Assembly: GCF_902459465.1 (NCBI RefSeq)
Contig: NC_047070.1
Coordinates: 7,242,554 to 7,306,553 of the forward strand
DNA length: 64,000 nt
Origin: Asterias rubens
Lineage: Eukaryota; Echinodermata; Asteroidea; Forcipulatida; Asteriidae
Reading direction: 5' to 3'
Shown: piece by piece, positions 54,741 through 64,000 of the stretch
How the letters are laid out: each line of letters opens with the position of its first letter
How positions within the stretch are numbered: the first letter of the stretch is position 1
Program-made: the position numbers and the translations under genes
The notes under the pieces: generated by a model
Databases searched by the model: none
What the model was told of the DNA's origin: nothing
What the model saw: only the letters and a program-made list of their open reading frames with translations

Positions 54741-56045
54741 GGCCCATAGGGTAAAAAAACAAAAAGTTATAAACCGCTTATCTGCTACTCGGCCAAGTTT
54801 TTATTATAGAAGAACAAAAAAACAGCAAAGAGCAAAAACTATGTGTAAATCTCTCTGGAAAACGAAATCAAGTTTTTAATATTTTTGCTGTATATATTTA
54901 TGTTTATTTTGATTTATTTGTTTACACCCACTGTATTTGTGTATTTGTTAAGTTTTGAAAGCACGGGGCCCACCGTTTTTAGGGGGCACGTGTGGTCAAT
55001 ATAAACCGAAGGCTTACTTCGTTTGCAGATTTGTTAATTAAACAAATTAACAAATCAAATTGTACTTTTGGAACATGGAATTCCTTCTTCGTCTGTTAAA
55101 AGAAAACACCGGTTTTTCTTTTGGTTAACACTTGTTTGAGCCTGTGTGATATGTATTTCATTACGAGAACATTCTATAAAAAAATGTATAATTTTCCAAG
55201 TCAGTTTCTGAAAGTGAAAAATAGCATAACATCAATTTACAAGAAAATAATATAATAATTATATACTTAGGCTTATTAGCTTTTACGCCGGATAGTTTAC
55301 CATAGTATTCATATAGGCCTATATCAATGTGAGCATTGGACTGGATTGGGACCGGGGCTGTGCATTGTATGTAATGAATTGTGTTTATACGGCAACCTAC
55401 ATCAACAATGAAAGGTATTTTCCCTTCCACTTTACTTTGTTGTAGAGTTATGTTCAAAGTTTCTGTCACACCGTGGTGGGCATGGGATAGGCATGGCATT
55501 GTTGTACAGTGTCGCGGTCGGTAAGGTCATACCGCACATGACAAAAATAATGTAGACTCGATTCAAGTCTCATAATCGTGCGAGAGGTCCCCAAGCATAT
55601 CCGCCGTCAAACTGTGGTCCTGCCGAGCGCGCGAAACAGGTTGGGGGGGGGGGGGATGCAGAGCATCGACAAAACAATAGTTTTTTTCTGGCGATGGCAC
55701 GGGATTAGGACTCGAGTCAAGTCTAAGCAAAATGCAGCTGCGGCACTTCATATGGGTATTGCAAACTGCATGTAATGTTTAATGTGAACATCCGTTTAAC
55801 AGGTAGAACAAATAAATGGATATTTTATTCAATGCAATTCAAGTAAATTTTATTTACTACTTGTCTTGTAAATGAATTTGAAGTAAAACATGTTTCATAG
55901 ATGATTAAAATACCGCAGTAATAATAGGGGTGGGATGGGGATCTATCTATACGTGGACCAACATGACCAACATGAATACAGTATGAGGTTGTCGGATTAA
56001 ACCGTGGTGTGGAGATTATACAGACAGTTACAGGAACACAGAGTC
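54741..56045. other. Intergenic stretch with a few homopolymers
   Basis: No gene recognised. A G-run at about 55643-55653 and a palindromic AATTAAACAAATTAACAAAT near 55035 are the only notable points. Confidence 0.35.
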
Positions 56046-56545
56046 AAAAGGCATTGGGCGCATTTTGTAAATTGTCAAAGACCAGTCTTCTCACTTGCTG
56101 TATCTCAACATGCATAATATAACAAACATGCGAAAATTTGAGCTTCGTCGAAGTTGCATGGGAATAATGAAAGAAGAAAAAAAATTGTTTTTCAGACGCA
56201 TATTAAAGGCTTCGAGCCTGAGTTTTTTAATATTTGGGTGAGAAATTACCTCTTTCTCAAAAACTACGTTACTTTTAAAAGAGGTAGCCGTTTCTCACAA
56301 TGTTTAACACTATCAACAGCTCTGTATTGCTCGTTTACCAAGTCAATGGGAGACTTTCTGGGACGATAGAGGGCAGCAGACTTACCGGGTAAATCCATTG
56401 TTCTCAGAATTATGCGCATGTTCAGAACTACGTAAACAATTGAAATTTACCCGGTATGTCTGCTGCAACCTAGCGTTGGAAAGTCTCCTATTGGTATGCT
56501 AACAATTATTTTGAGTGATTACCAATAGCGTCAAGTGCCTTGAAA
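56046..56545 (-). mobile_element. Family-A MITE carrying a nested hairpin
   Basis: AAAAGGCATTGGGCGCATT with TTGTCAAAGACCAGTC at the left, TTACCAATAGCGTCAAGTGCC at the right. Between TACCAAGT and TATGCTAAC it is split by a ~150-bp hairpin insertion (56344-56496). Confidence 0.75.
56344..56496. mobile_element. Nested hairpin insertion
   Basis: CAATGGGAGACTTTC and GGGCAGCAGACTTACCGGGT at the left pair with ACCCGGTATGTCTGCTGC and GAAAGTCTCCTATTG at the right. The outer ends CAATgGGAGACTTTC / GAAAGTCTCCtATTG are TIR-like. Confidence 0.7.
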
Positions 56546-56558
56546 CTATAGATATTAG

Positions 56559-56932
56559 TTAAAGGCACTGGACACTATTGGTAATTACTCAAAATAATTG
56601 TTAGCATAAAACCTTACTTGGTAACGAGTAATGGGGAGAGGTTGATGGTATAAAACATTGTGAGAAACGGCTCCCTCTGAAGTGACGTAGATTTCGAGAA
56701 GTAATTTTCTCAGATTTGATTTCGAGACAAGTTTAGAATTTGAGGTCTCGAAATCAAGTATCTGAAAGCACACAACTTCGTGTGACAAGGGTGTTTTTTT
56801 TTCTTTCATAGTTATCTCTTAACTTCGACGATCAATCGAGCTCAAATTTTCACAGGTTTGCTATTTTATGCATATGTTGAGATACACCAAGTGAGAAGAC
56901 TGGTCTTTGACAATAACCAATAGTGTCCAGAT
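56559..56932 (+). mobile_element. Family-A MITE
   Basis: TTAAAGGCACTGGACACTA to AACCAATAGTGTCCAG. It begins 14 bp after the previous copy ends, in the opposite orientation. Confidence 0.8.
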
Positions 56933-57387
56933 CTCTAAGTAAATGGCTGATAGACTGAGAAGAGAGCTTTTTTTGTCATATAATGGAAGGAGACTGATTT
57001 CACAGACGGCAAATTTAGAATTTCTTTTCAGTTTCATATATCAGTAGACAGTAGGCACACGTATACATAATCGCCTTTGTAACGGTGAACAAAACCCAAT
57101 ATAATTACGTTCATGATAGCAGATAATTATTAGCTCTCTATGAAGGGCTTCCACTCGAAATAATATTGTTTCGTTTTCGCTCCTGTTTAGAGTTTCCTAG
57201 AAAACCTTGAGCATAGTAACGCTCACCGTACATCCTTTTATACCGCATTCCACAAACAAAAGAACGATTAAAAAATAGCCCCGATTAACTGAACTGAACT
57301 GTTTTCTTCAAAATAGGTTCACAGAAAAGAAGGTTTCCTATACGAAGTGTTGCTTTCATTTTTGTGTTAATTGTGTTGTTTTTGTTT

Positions 57388-57780
57388 TAAAGGGTTTGTG
57401 TCACTTGTTGTAACAAAAAAACGAAATGTCCACAAACTTACACCGTTTGAAGATAATGATAGTAGAAAGCTCACCTTAAAATAGTACTTGCTGAGGTGCT
57501 TTAGTTTTATAGTACATAGTAAAACAATGTCACATAAATAATTTTCGTTTCGGTTTAAGCATGTAAAACGTTTTAACAGTTATGGTATAAATTATTACCA
57601 TACCTGGTAAACTCGTTATACATGCTAAAATAATGTTCGTGACTTGTTTTACTAATTTCTCGAAAACTACAGCACCTCTAAAGGGAAGCTTTCCACCATC
57701 ATTATCTTCAAACGGTGTGAGTTAATGTAAATCTGTGGACATTGGTGTTTTGTGTCCAAAACAAGTATCCAGACCCTTGA
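57388..57780 (+). mobile_element. Family-D MITE
   Basis: TTAAAGGGTTTGTGTCAC to GTATCCAGACCCTTGA with GATAATGATAGTAGAAAGC inverted as GCTTTCCACCATCATTATC. Confidence 0.75.
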
Positions 57781-58530
57781 TGCTAAATTAGCGTTGGGGA
57801 TTATAATATTTGGTTGGCTCAATGCTCATACAGGGATGTTTATGTGTTCCCAAACTCATCAATTTTCTAATTCCTGTAAAAACAATAACCACAGGATTTT
57901 AGATTTCATATGTTCAGATAATAATGTATCCGTCTGGTCAGAATTGTTTATGTCAGGGTTTTTGTTTGCACGAAGGGCTACTTTCTTTTCTGTATTTATT
58001 GTGTTGTTTTTATTTTAACAGATGTTAATTTGGTATCGGAGAGGTTATTTGGTTTTCTAAATGCTCAAACTGATCACTTTCCTAATTCCTGTAAAAACAA
58101 ATCAGAATTTTTGATTTTATATTCTCAGATAACATTTTATATGTCTGCTCAGAACTATTGTTGTCATTTTTTTTTTTTTTTTTTTTTTTTTTTTCTAATA
58201 GTAGATTTCCCACGTCTTTATTTATTGTTTTGTTTTTGTTTTAACAGACGTTAATTTGGCATCGGAGAGGATATTTTGTTTTCTCAATGCTAATACGTCA
58301 CGGATGTTTGTGTGTTTATGTAAACTCATCCCTTTACACAATTCCTGGGGGAAAACAAAAAACAGAGTGTTCAGATAACAATTTTATATGTCTGCTCAGA
58401 ATAACATCAGGTTTCTTTTTCTTCTAAAGGCAGGTTTCCCACGAAGTGCTACTTTCTATTGTTTTGTTGTTTTGTTGTAACAGCTGTTAATTTTGTATCG
58501 GGGATATTATTTTGTTTTCGTAATGCTCAT
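57776..58530 (+). repeat. Tandem repeat, ~240-bp units (left part)
   Basis: Three full units and the start of a fourth. Each has GTTAATTTGG[T/C]ATCGG-type, TTTTCTCAATGCTCATAC-type, CAATTCCTG-type, TTCAGATAAC, GTCTGCTCAGAA and CTTTATTTATTGTTTTG-type segments in the same order. Unit 2 holds a T-run of 26 at about 58170-58194. The array resumes at 59115-59222. Confidence 0.75.
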
Positions 58531-59114
58531 GCGGCCCTGTTTTGGTGAAACGATGTATCTCAAAAAAGCTAATTTGAAGAAAAATATGTTGAAAGTTGAA
58601 ATAACTGCCTTTTTGTTTCAGAATATTGGATTGTCATTTTTTTTTAAGTTTTTCACTAATGTAATAATTGAAAATAAGTTTCCATATTTTGTTATAAGTT
58701 TTTGAACATTATTGAAGAAACTGTGACAGTTTATTCAAAGATACATCATTTCACCGAAATAATGCACACTCACAGGAAAGCGTATGTCGTCAAACTGGTG
58801 CATAACAATGGTATACTAAAAAGCATTTGGGATGTTGATTAATTTGCTCAAATGGTGTATGTCAGAGAGATACACCATTTTACCATATTTTTAGTTTGTA
58901 AAATAAGTGTAAGTGTGACATACATCTTTTTTGTGAATTAAAGTCACAAACTTTGAGTTGTACAGGTCAACATACAGTTTGTATCTTCTGAACCACTCAT
59001 CCGTTGACGATAAGATTTTCAGAATCGGAAAGAGCGCCCTCACTTTACTGGGAAATGGCTTTATCTCAAAATCTCAAAAAAATGACTTACATCGTTTAAC
59101 CAAAACAGGGCCGC
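58531..59114. mobile_element. 584-bp TIR element GCGGCCCTGTTTTGGT inserted in the tandem array
   Basis: The left end GCGGCCCTGTTTTGGTGAAA and the right end TTTAACCAAAACAGGGCCGC are inverted, with 25 of the first 26 bases matching. AT flanks both sides (58529-58530, 59115-59116), consistent with a 2-bp target duplication. The array sequence rejoins cleanly when the element is removed. The interior has no transposase. An inner pair AATGGTGTATG / GATACACCATT is visible. Confidence 0.85.
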
Positions 59115-59222
59115 ATACGTCACGGATGTGTTTGTACTGGCAAACTCATCACCTAATTTCTGTAATACAAAAAACAGGATTTTTTATTTTATAATGATCA
59201 GATTACGTCTGCTCAGAACTAT
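59115..59222 (+). repeat. Tandem repeat, right part after the insertion
   Basis: ATACGTCACGGATGTGTTTG, AAACTCATCACCTAATTTCTG and GTCTGCTCAGAACTA continue the interrupted fourth unit. Confidence 0.7.
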
Positions 59223-59648
59223 AAGGTAATTAGTTCAATTTGTATGGGTTTCAAGCAATTTGCTTTTGCAATACATTTTGGGGCTCCTGGTAAATTGTTT
59301 TTTTTTTTCTCCAAAGCTAAATGGTCTATTGTTTGGCCAAAGAATGGTTTATGACAATATTTTCTTTGAACGAACACATTTTGACAACAAATAATGCTGT
59401 TTCAAAACGAAAATTGTTTGTACATGGCTGATCGGCTGAGATCGGATCCCGATAACAATGCTTAGTTCTTATTTAACATACCACGTACCACTGGCAGATT
59501 GTATTCGTGGCAATATATTAAATTAAAGCTTATCACTTCCTGATTCCGAAAAAAATAGCTATTTAAAATTCCAAATCAAATTTGTTGGTCAAATCGGCCA
59601 AAATATATAGCAATATTAGTCAATGACCCAGGAATTTGTCAAAATGTT

Positions 59649-59963
59649 TTTAAACAGTGGACACTTTCTGTTGGTAATTACTCAAAATAAATATTAGCAT
59701 AAAACCTTATACAGGAAGCTGTTGATGGTATAAAACATTGTGATAAACGGCTCCCTCCGAGGTAACGTATTTTGATTTAGAGACCTCATAATTAGATTTT
59801 GAGGTCTCGAAATCAAGCATCTTCGTGTTTTCTCTTTCATTATTTTCTCGCAACGACGACCATTGGAGCTCAATTTTTCACGGGTTTGTTATTTTATGCA
59901 TATGTTGATTTACACCGAGTGAGAAGACTGGTCTTTGACAATTGCCGATAGTGCCCAGTGTCT
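59649..59963 (+). mobile_element. Family-A MITE, shortened
   Basis: TTTAAACAGTGGACAC to CCGATAGTGCCCAGTGTC. The hairpin GAGACCTCATAATTAG / TTTTGAGGTCTCGAAATC remains. It ends ~140 bp upstream of the PH gene ATG. Confidence 0.8.
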
Positions 59964-60102
59964 GTCCAGCCACTCTCTATCGTGATTTGAGTGTTGCGTA
60001 TTAATGCCATAGTGTACATTTCGTTATTTTACGTCATCGGTAGGTGTGCGTCCATTATCAACATTCCCCTGCGATTAGACAACCACAGAAGAAGATATTA
60101 AG

Positions 60103-62252
60103 ATGAACACATCTGATGATGCTGAACACATCTACAATGGCTACCTCACTGTCGGTTACCAGAAGAAGGGCAGCACCCACATTTCATTCAAGGTATAACC
60201 CTTCCTATGTGATATAATGAATAGGGTAGATGGCCTTAGCTTTCGATCCAATCCGGACCTTCTTCAGAGGCATAAAACAAGTACAAACAAATACATATCC
60301 ATTTATAGAAAAAGAGAGGGGGAAAGGGATTAAGGAAAGGATCCAGAAAGAAGCGGGAAAATAACAGCCAATCAAAGTTTCTATTTCAGAGACAATATTG
60401 GTGGCTATGAACCAATAGGAGGGAAGTGGCGAGGACAAAGGATGTCTAGAACGAAAGGATGGGTTACTGGACCATAAAAGTGGTAAATGTATTGTTCGAC
60501 AACAATGCAGGGAGACATGAAAGGGTAGGATTAAAGAGCAAGTTGCATCAGGATGCAACTAACCCTTCCTATATGATGGTATCACTCACCACTGTTTTCA
60601 AAATATGATTTTTACAATTTTTATTTTTTTTAAACAGTGCTTTTAAACATGCATCTTCCATAAAACGATTTAATACACGTGGTATACAGAACACGTTCAA
60701 AGGCACTGGACACTATTGGTAATTACTCAAAATAATTTTTAGCATAAAACTTACTTGGTAACAAGCAATGGAGAGCTGTTGATAGTATAACACATTTTGA
60801 GAAACTGCTACCTCTTGTAACGTTAGTTTTTGAGGAAGAAGTAATTTTCCTCTAAGATATTCGAATTTGATATCGAGACCTCGAAATCTATAAGCATCTA
60901 AAACAGACAACTTCATGTGACAAGGGTGTTTTTTTTTAACATGTCGCAACTTTGACGACCAATTGAGTTCAAATTTTCACACGTTTGTTATTTTATGCAC
61001 ATGTTGAGATACACCAAGTGAGAAGACTGGCCTTTGACACTTACCAATAGTGACCAGTGTCTTTAAAGCATTAATTGGTTGCAACATTTTAAAATAAAAT
61101 CGGATCATCGTTCCTTCAGGACAAATACCGTCGCTATTTCGTTTTACGGTGTCTCAAACATCATCTGCTGACACTAAGTGGCTACAAGCACGCTAACGAC
61201 TTCACGTCACCTCGTGGACACCTTATAAAGAATGTGGAACAGATAGTCCTGACGAAAGACTCGGAGGTACGTCACAGACTGCGTGTTTTTTACGTTTTAC
61301 GCAAACAACTAATACAAAATAACTGTTGCTGAATTAATACATCAGGACAATTCCAAGCAAACATTGACTTGAAACCAAAAAATCAAGTTTTTGTCACAAC
61401 TTTCTTTACACTTGGAAAAAAAAACCCATAGTGAGTATTTTGTGTCCCCGATGCAAGTAAATCGTTTGCGGTACCCGCTGCTAAAACATGGGATTCGAAA
61501 CTGCCTCTAGCCACCGGGCAATATTGGTGGTCTAGTTGGTATGACACTGCTTTAGAATTACAAAGGTCGTTGGTTCGGATCCAACCCGATTAATATGCCC
61601 GTGATTTTTTGTTTTATGCTAACACACAATTGTGTATGTGTAAAAACAAAACAAAAAAACAACAATGATACAATTGTTTATACAATTTACGCTGCTATAA
61701 TTTTCTTTATCATCGTCATGCAGTTGTTTTGTTTGTTTGTCTGTCTGTTTGTTTGCTTGCTGTTATTGCTATTGACTACAGGTTGAATAAAAAAGAAGTT
61801 GAAAAAATGACCCTCAACAGTTTAGTAAAGCACATATTAACAAGCACTCTCTCCTGATTATTAGAAGAAGAAAACTTAAAGAAATTGATAACTCCTAAGA
61901 TAAGTTGAGTCTTTTTTTTTTTCTAAATAAAGGTACCCATTTTGCAAGATGGCCACTGACTACTTGACAAAACAAATGTAAAATAAGCATTTTAGCTGTG
62001 TACTAAAATGTATAGATTCAGTCAAGCATTAACGTTTCATGGACAGCTACAAACATGAGTGATTTCAGTAAACTAGCATGACTTCTTTTAGAAAAACAAT
62101 TTTTCAAATTATTTCATTATTTTTCTTCTTCAGATAAGCTGGAACAGATGCTTGTTTGATATGTTCTTCACTGGCGTTTTGAGTGTCAGCGCTTTTTGTT
62201 GTTTTTTTTTACCACAAGTCACAGTCAAATTCTCTTGTACTCACTCTACAAA

Positions 62253-62287
<35 letters not shown>

Positions 62288-63235
62288 GGTTCATACCATG
62301 TATTTCCCTGCTGTCAAGAAACATAAGGAATCCAGTGTGCTGTGTATTCTCAAGGATAAACAAGTGGCATATTACCTGGAAGCCGATAGAAGGTATTGAA
62401 CCAGACTGAAGCTGTATCCAAGGCCCTTTTCGAAACAACAGGTCGGCTCCAGATTCGGCTCAGGCTAGCTTGACCCCGCGGCTGTTTCGACAATATTGCG
62501 CGTGCTTTGCGTACGCGCTCACAGGGCTTCAGACGAGAGCATGCAGAGCCGGAAGCTGAATCCAAAGCCGAAGCCGAGGATTCGAAAAGAGGTCCCAGGT
62601 GGCAGCTATACAGCTACGACTACGACTGTTGCTAAGGTTGCACCACACTAAATAAACTCCCAATGAATACAGTGCAACATGCTAAAATATTCAAAAATAC
62701 ACACAAATTACATAGCAGTCTCACAGCTTTTTACAGTATATAAAGGGAAAATTATTCATTGACTCTTGAACTGCAATCTTTTGTTCAATTTAATATGGGG
62801 AGTCCCTGGGCCCGTCGGGTTATTCACCTTTCAAGCCGAAACACCCCTAAACCATGTTCCTAACGTCCAGAGTATCAGTCTTGAAAAAACTCCCCACACC
62901 TCTCAGCAATAGGATGTTGTTCTTATTATGTCAATCAAAATACAAGTTGGAAGTTGAAGCGTCTTGAGTGTCACTGAGTGGAAGATATGAGCACTATTAC
63001 ACGTAAGTATTACAAGAAGTACCTTTCATTACAAAACAATTTTGTTTCCAGGGAAGACTTGGACGACTGGTGCAGCGCAATAAATGGTGTGTTCGTCCGC
63101 CTGGGTTGGAAAGAGATTCATGTTCCTCCACAAGTCTCTTCACACGGCAGTAATCAGCAACAACCCTCGCAGAGGCCGAACGGGACCATGGAACGATCAG
63201 CAGTAAAGTCTGCTGACTTAACCGAAGTGTCTCAA
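60103..63235 (+). CDS. PH-domain protein, 5' part (4 coding exons; continues beyond the right edge)
   Basis: Coding exons 60103-60192, 61120-61266, 62289-62392 and 63052-63235 join in frame (525 nt, 175 codons) with GT-AG introns. Residues ~13-125 form a pleckstrin-homology fold: strand 1 NGYLTVGYQKKG, strands 2-3 KYRRYFVLRCLKHHLLTLSG, a loop, SSVLCILKDKQVAYYLEADR, and the C-terminal helix DLDDWCSAINGVF with the near-invariant Trp (W120). Basic residues K21, K22, K32, R34 and R35 sit where phosphoinositide headgroups often bind. After the domain comes a Gln/Ser/Pro-rich linker (SNQQQPSQRPNG). The layout, an N-terminal PH domain then a disordered linker, suits an adaptor such as the IRS, DOK or GAB classes, but no single family is recognisable. 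The ATG has no other in-frame candidate nearby. Confidence 0.85.
60214..60559 (-). mobile_element. Short retroelement with hammerhead ribozyme fold
   Basis: Flanked by an 18-bp direct repeat, TAACCCTTCCTATRTGAT (60196-60213 and 60560-60577, 17/18 identical). On the minus strand it opens with the hairpin GTTGCATCCTGATGCAAC and ends near a hammerhead motif at 60271-60233. No long coding frame with a recognisable domain is present. It begins 3 bp after the GT of the first splice donor of the PH gene. Size and ribozyme suggest a non-autonomous Penelope-like or retrozyme element (inference). Confidence 0.65.
60233..60271 (-). ncRNA. Hammerhead ribozyme motif (minimal stem III)
   Basis: Minus strand 5' to 3': GCCT, then CTGAAGA (60267-60261), A, stem II GGTCC / GGATC with loop GGATT, GAAA (60244-60241), GCTA, then AGGC. 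Stem I is GCCT / AGGC. The CTGANGA and GAAA cores are intact. AGCT plus A gives a 2-bp stem III and an A at the cleavage site, the arrangement reported for Penelope-like elements. Confidence 0.6.
60697..61067 (+). mobile_element. Family-A MITE
   Basis: TTCAAAGGCACTGGACAC to GTGACCAGTGTCTTTAAA. The central hairpin is reduced to GATATCGAGACCTCG. It ends ~50 bp upstream of the PH gene exon 2 acceptor. Confidence 0.8.
61430..61640 (+). repeat. tRNA-like repeat, degenerate
   Basis: GGTGGTCTAGTTGGTATGACA and GTCGTTGGTTCGGATCCAACC are the A and B boxes. The preceding GCGGTACCCGCTGCTAAAAC-type and CTGCCTCTAGCCACCGGGCA match 29826-29885. Confidence 0.6.
61640..62288. other. PH gene intron 2, right half: nothing recognised
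   Basis: Simple-sequence runs (TTTG/TCTG at about 61725-61755, poly-T at 62259-62284) only. The long T-run directly precedes the exon 3 acceptor and serves as its pyrimidine tract. Confidence 0.4.
62411..62600. repeat. GC-rich hairpin element
   Basis: GGCCCTTTTCGAAACAACAGG at the left and GAGGATTCGAAAAGAGGTCC at the right are inverted. Subterminal GGCTCCAGATTCGGCTCAGG faces GAATCCAAAGCCGAAGCCG. The related copy is at 21518-21682. Confidence 0.65.
62640..62935 (+). repeat. Dispersed repeat, copy 2
   Basis: Same ordered blocks as 22905-23180 (ACTAAATAAAC, CTCACAGCTTTT, GGGGAGTCCC, GGGCCCGTCGGGTTATTC, CCTCTCAGCAA). PH gene intron 3. Confidence 0.55.
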
Positions 63236-63240
63236 GTAAG

Positions 63241-63303
63241 GTTCTTCTTCTTCTTCTTCTTCTTCTTCTTCATCTTCTTCTTCTTCATCATCTTCTTCTT
63301 CTC
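63241..63303. repeat. (TTC)n microsatellite at a splice donor
   Basis: About 20 TTC units with CAT interruptions begin immediately after the GTAAGG donor of PH gene exon 4. Confidence 0.9.
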
Positions 63304-63464
63304 CAAAACAAGTGCTGCTTCGAAGATTACCGCACTGCGGCTGGGCCACGCGTGAAACCATGTACCGCAATCTCAATCAAGTGCACTACATGGTGCAAGT
63401 AAAAACTGGACAGCAAGCTGTTTGTACTAAAGCAAAAAATGTGGGGTAACTTCATCAAAACAAT

Positions 63465-63640
63465 ATTCTCATGAAGACGAGCAGAGTATAATGGTCGAAA
63501 AGTTGAGACCAAACCGGCCCTTTTCAGAGACAACACTCGCACAAAAGAGATTTACACATGGTTGAACCCGCAAGTTTGCTATAATTTATTTACAGTTTAT
63601 TCCTATTTATCTACATGTACACCTTGCAAAGCTTCAAACA
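63465..63640 (+). repeat. Penelope-terminus-like repeat with hammerhead-like core, copy 2
   Basis: TGAAGACGAGCAGAGTATAA, GGTCGAAAAGTTGAGACC and CGGCCCTTTTCAGAG correspond base by base to 35710-35780. The core start reads ATGAAGA in place of CTGAAGA and stem II is mismatched, so it is probably inactive. Confidence 0.5.
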
Positions 63641-64000
63641 ATATTTAATGTTTTGCATCTTTAATCGCTTCCCAGAATGACAAGTTTGTGTGCTTCCTTT
63701 ATGACAATCATCGGAAAATACATTGAAATTAAACCAACACAAAACGGTGTGGGTATTATTGTTATGATATATTTCTGGTAGTGAACAAAGATGACCCATA
63801 AGTGAACTCAATCACTGCTACTCGCAAGCCTGAGGAATTCTGTAAGCAAGTGTGCTTTCCATTATGTGAAGCAGTAACACCGAGTTCCTTATCAGAACTT
63901 AATCTTTTCAACGATGGTTCTACAATGACGGAATCCAACTTTACCAATACATGACAAGCTCGTTTGCTCATTTATATACAATACAATAAAACAGAACGCC
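63641..64000. other. PH gene intron 4, right end of the window: nothing recognised
   Basis: No further PH gene exon was found. The next exon is presumed to lie beyond the window. Confidence 0.4.

Noticed and set aside
60205..60558. 117-codon open frame on the minus strand
   Set aside because: Coincides with the hammerhead-bearing element. No domain seen, and it reads through the ribozyme.
62152..62409. Single 85-codon frame across the poly-T tract
   Set aside because: The poly-T is the pyrimidine tract of PH gene exon 3. The true exon frame is 62289-62392.

Overview
This is a 64 kb piece of a large, intron-rich, AT-rich animal genome with no sign of operons or bacterial gene layout. The protein matches and the density of short inverted-repeat transposons and tRNA-derived SINEs suggest a marine invertebrate deuterostome, most likely an echinoderm (sea star). 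That placement is inference and no species is claimed. I find four protein-coding genes. (1) The 5' part of FANCI, the Fanconi anemia ID2-complex subunit, on the minus strand: 16 coding exons between 19337 and the left window edge, with every exon phase consistent. (2) An intronless class A (rhodopsin-like) GPCR on the minus strand, 24566-25474. (3) A complete mitochondrial ornithine aminotransferase (OAT) on the minus strand: eight coding exons from 46587 to 35477, summing to exactly 432 codons. (4) The first four coding exons of a PH-domain protein on the plus strand, 60103-63235, continuing past the right edge.

Layout: 1-19.4 kb is FANCI, with introns full of MITEs and SINEs and one 480-bp assembly gap (10211-10690). 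19.4-24.5 kb is intergenic with GC-rich hairpins and a nested palindrome. The GPCR follows, then 25.5-35.4 kb of repeats with an internally deleted Tc1-like element. OAT occupies 35.2-46.6 kb. 46.6-60.1 kb holds repeats, degenerate palindromic arrays and a ~240-bp tandem repeat interrupted by a transposon. 60.1-64 kb holds the PH gene. The four genes have no evident shared pathway: FANCI acts in nuclear crosslink repair, OAT in mitochondrial amino-acid metabolism, and the GPCR and PH protein in signalling.

Repeats dominate. One MITE family (called A here, ends TTAAAGGCAGTGGACAC) has 22 recognisable copies plus fragments. Families C and D have similar termini. Other families are fold-backs built on TCCTAAGTTAGGA (B), GGTTTGCGGTAACACC (E), AAAGGAACACGTTGCC (F), CCAATTTCATAGAGCTGC (G) and TGGGTGCGTTCGATTAGC (H). 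The most notable non-coding finds are a 346-bp retroelement-like insertion with 18-bp flanking duplications and an intact-looking hammerhead ribozyme fold (60214-60559, minus), and two ~500-bp elements inserted in opposite orientation 31 bp apart inside one family-H MITE, forming a ~1 kb palindrome (23416-24442).
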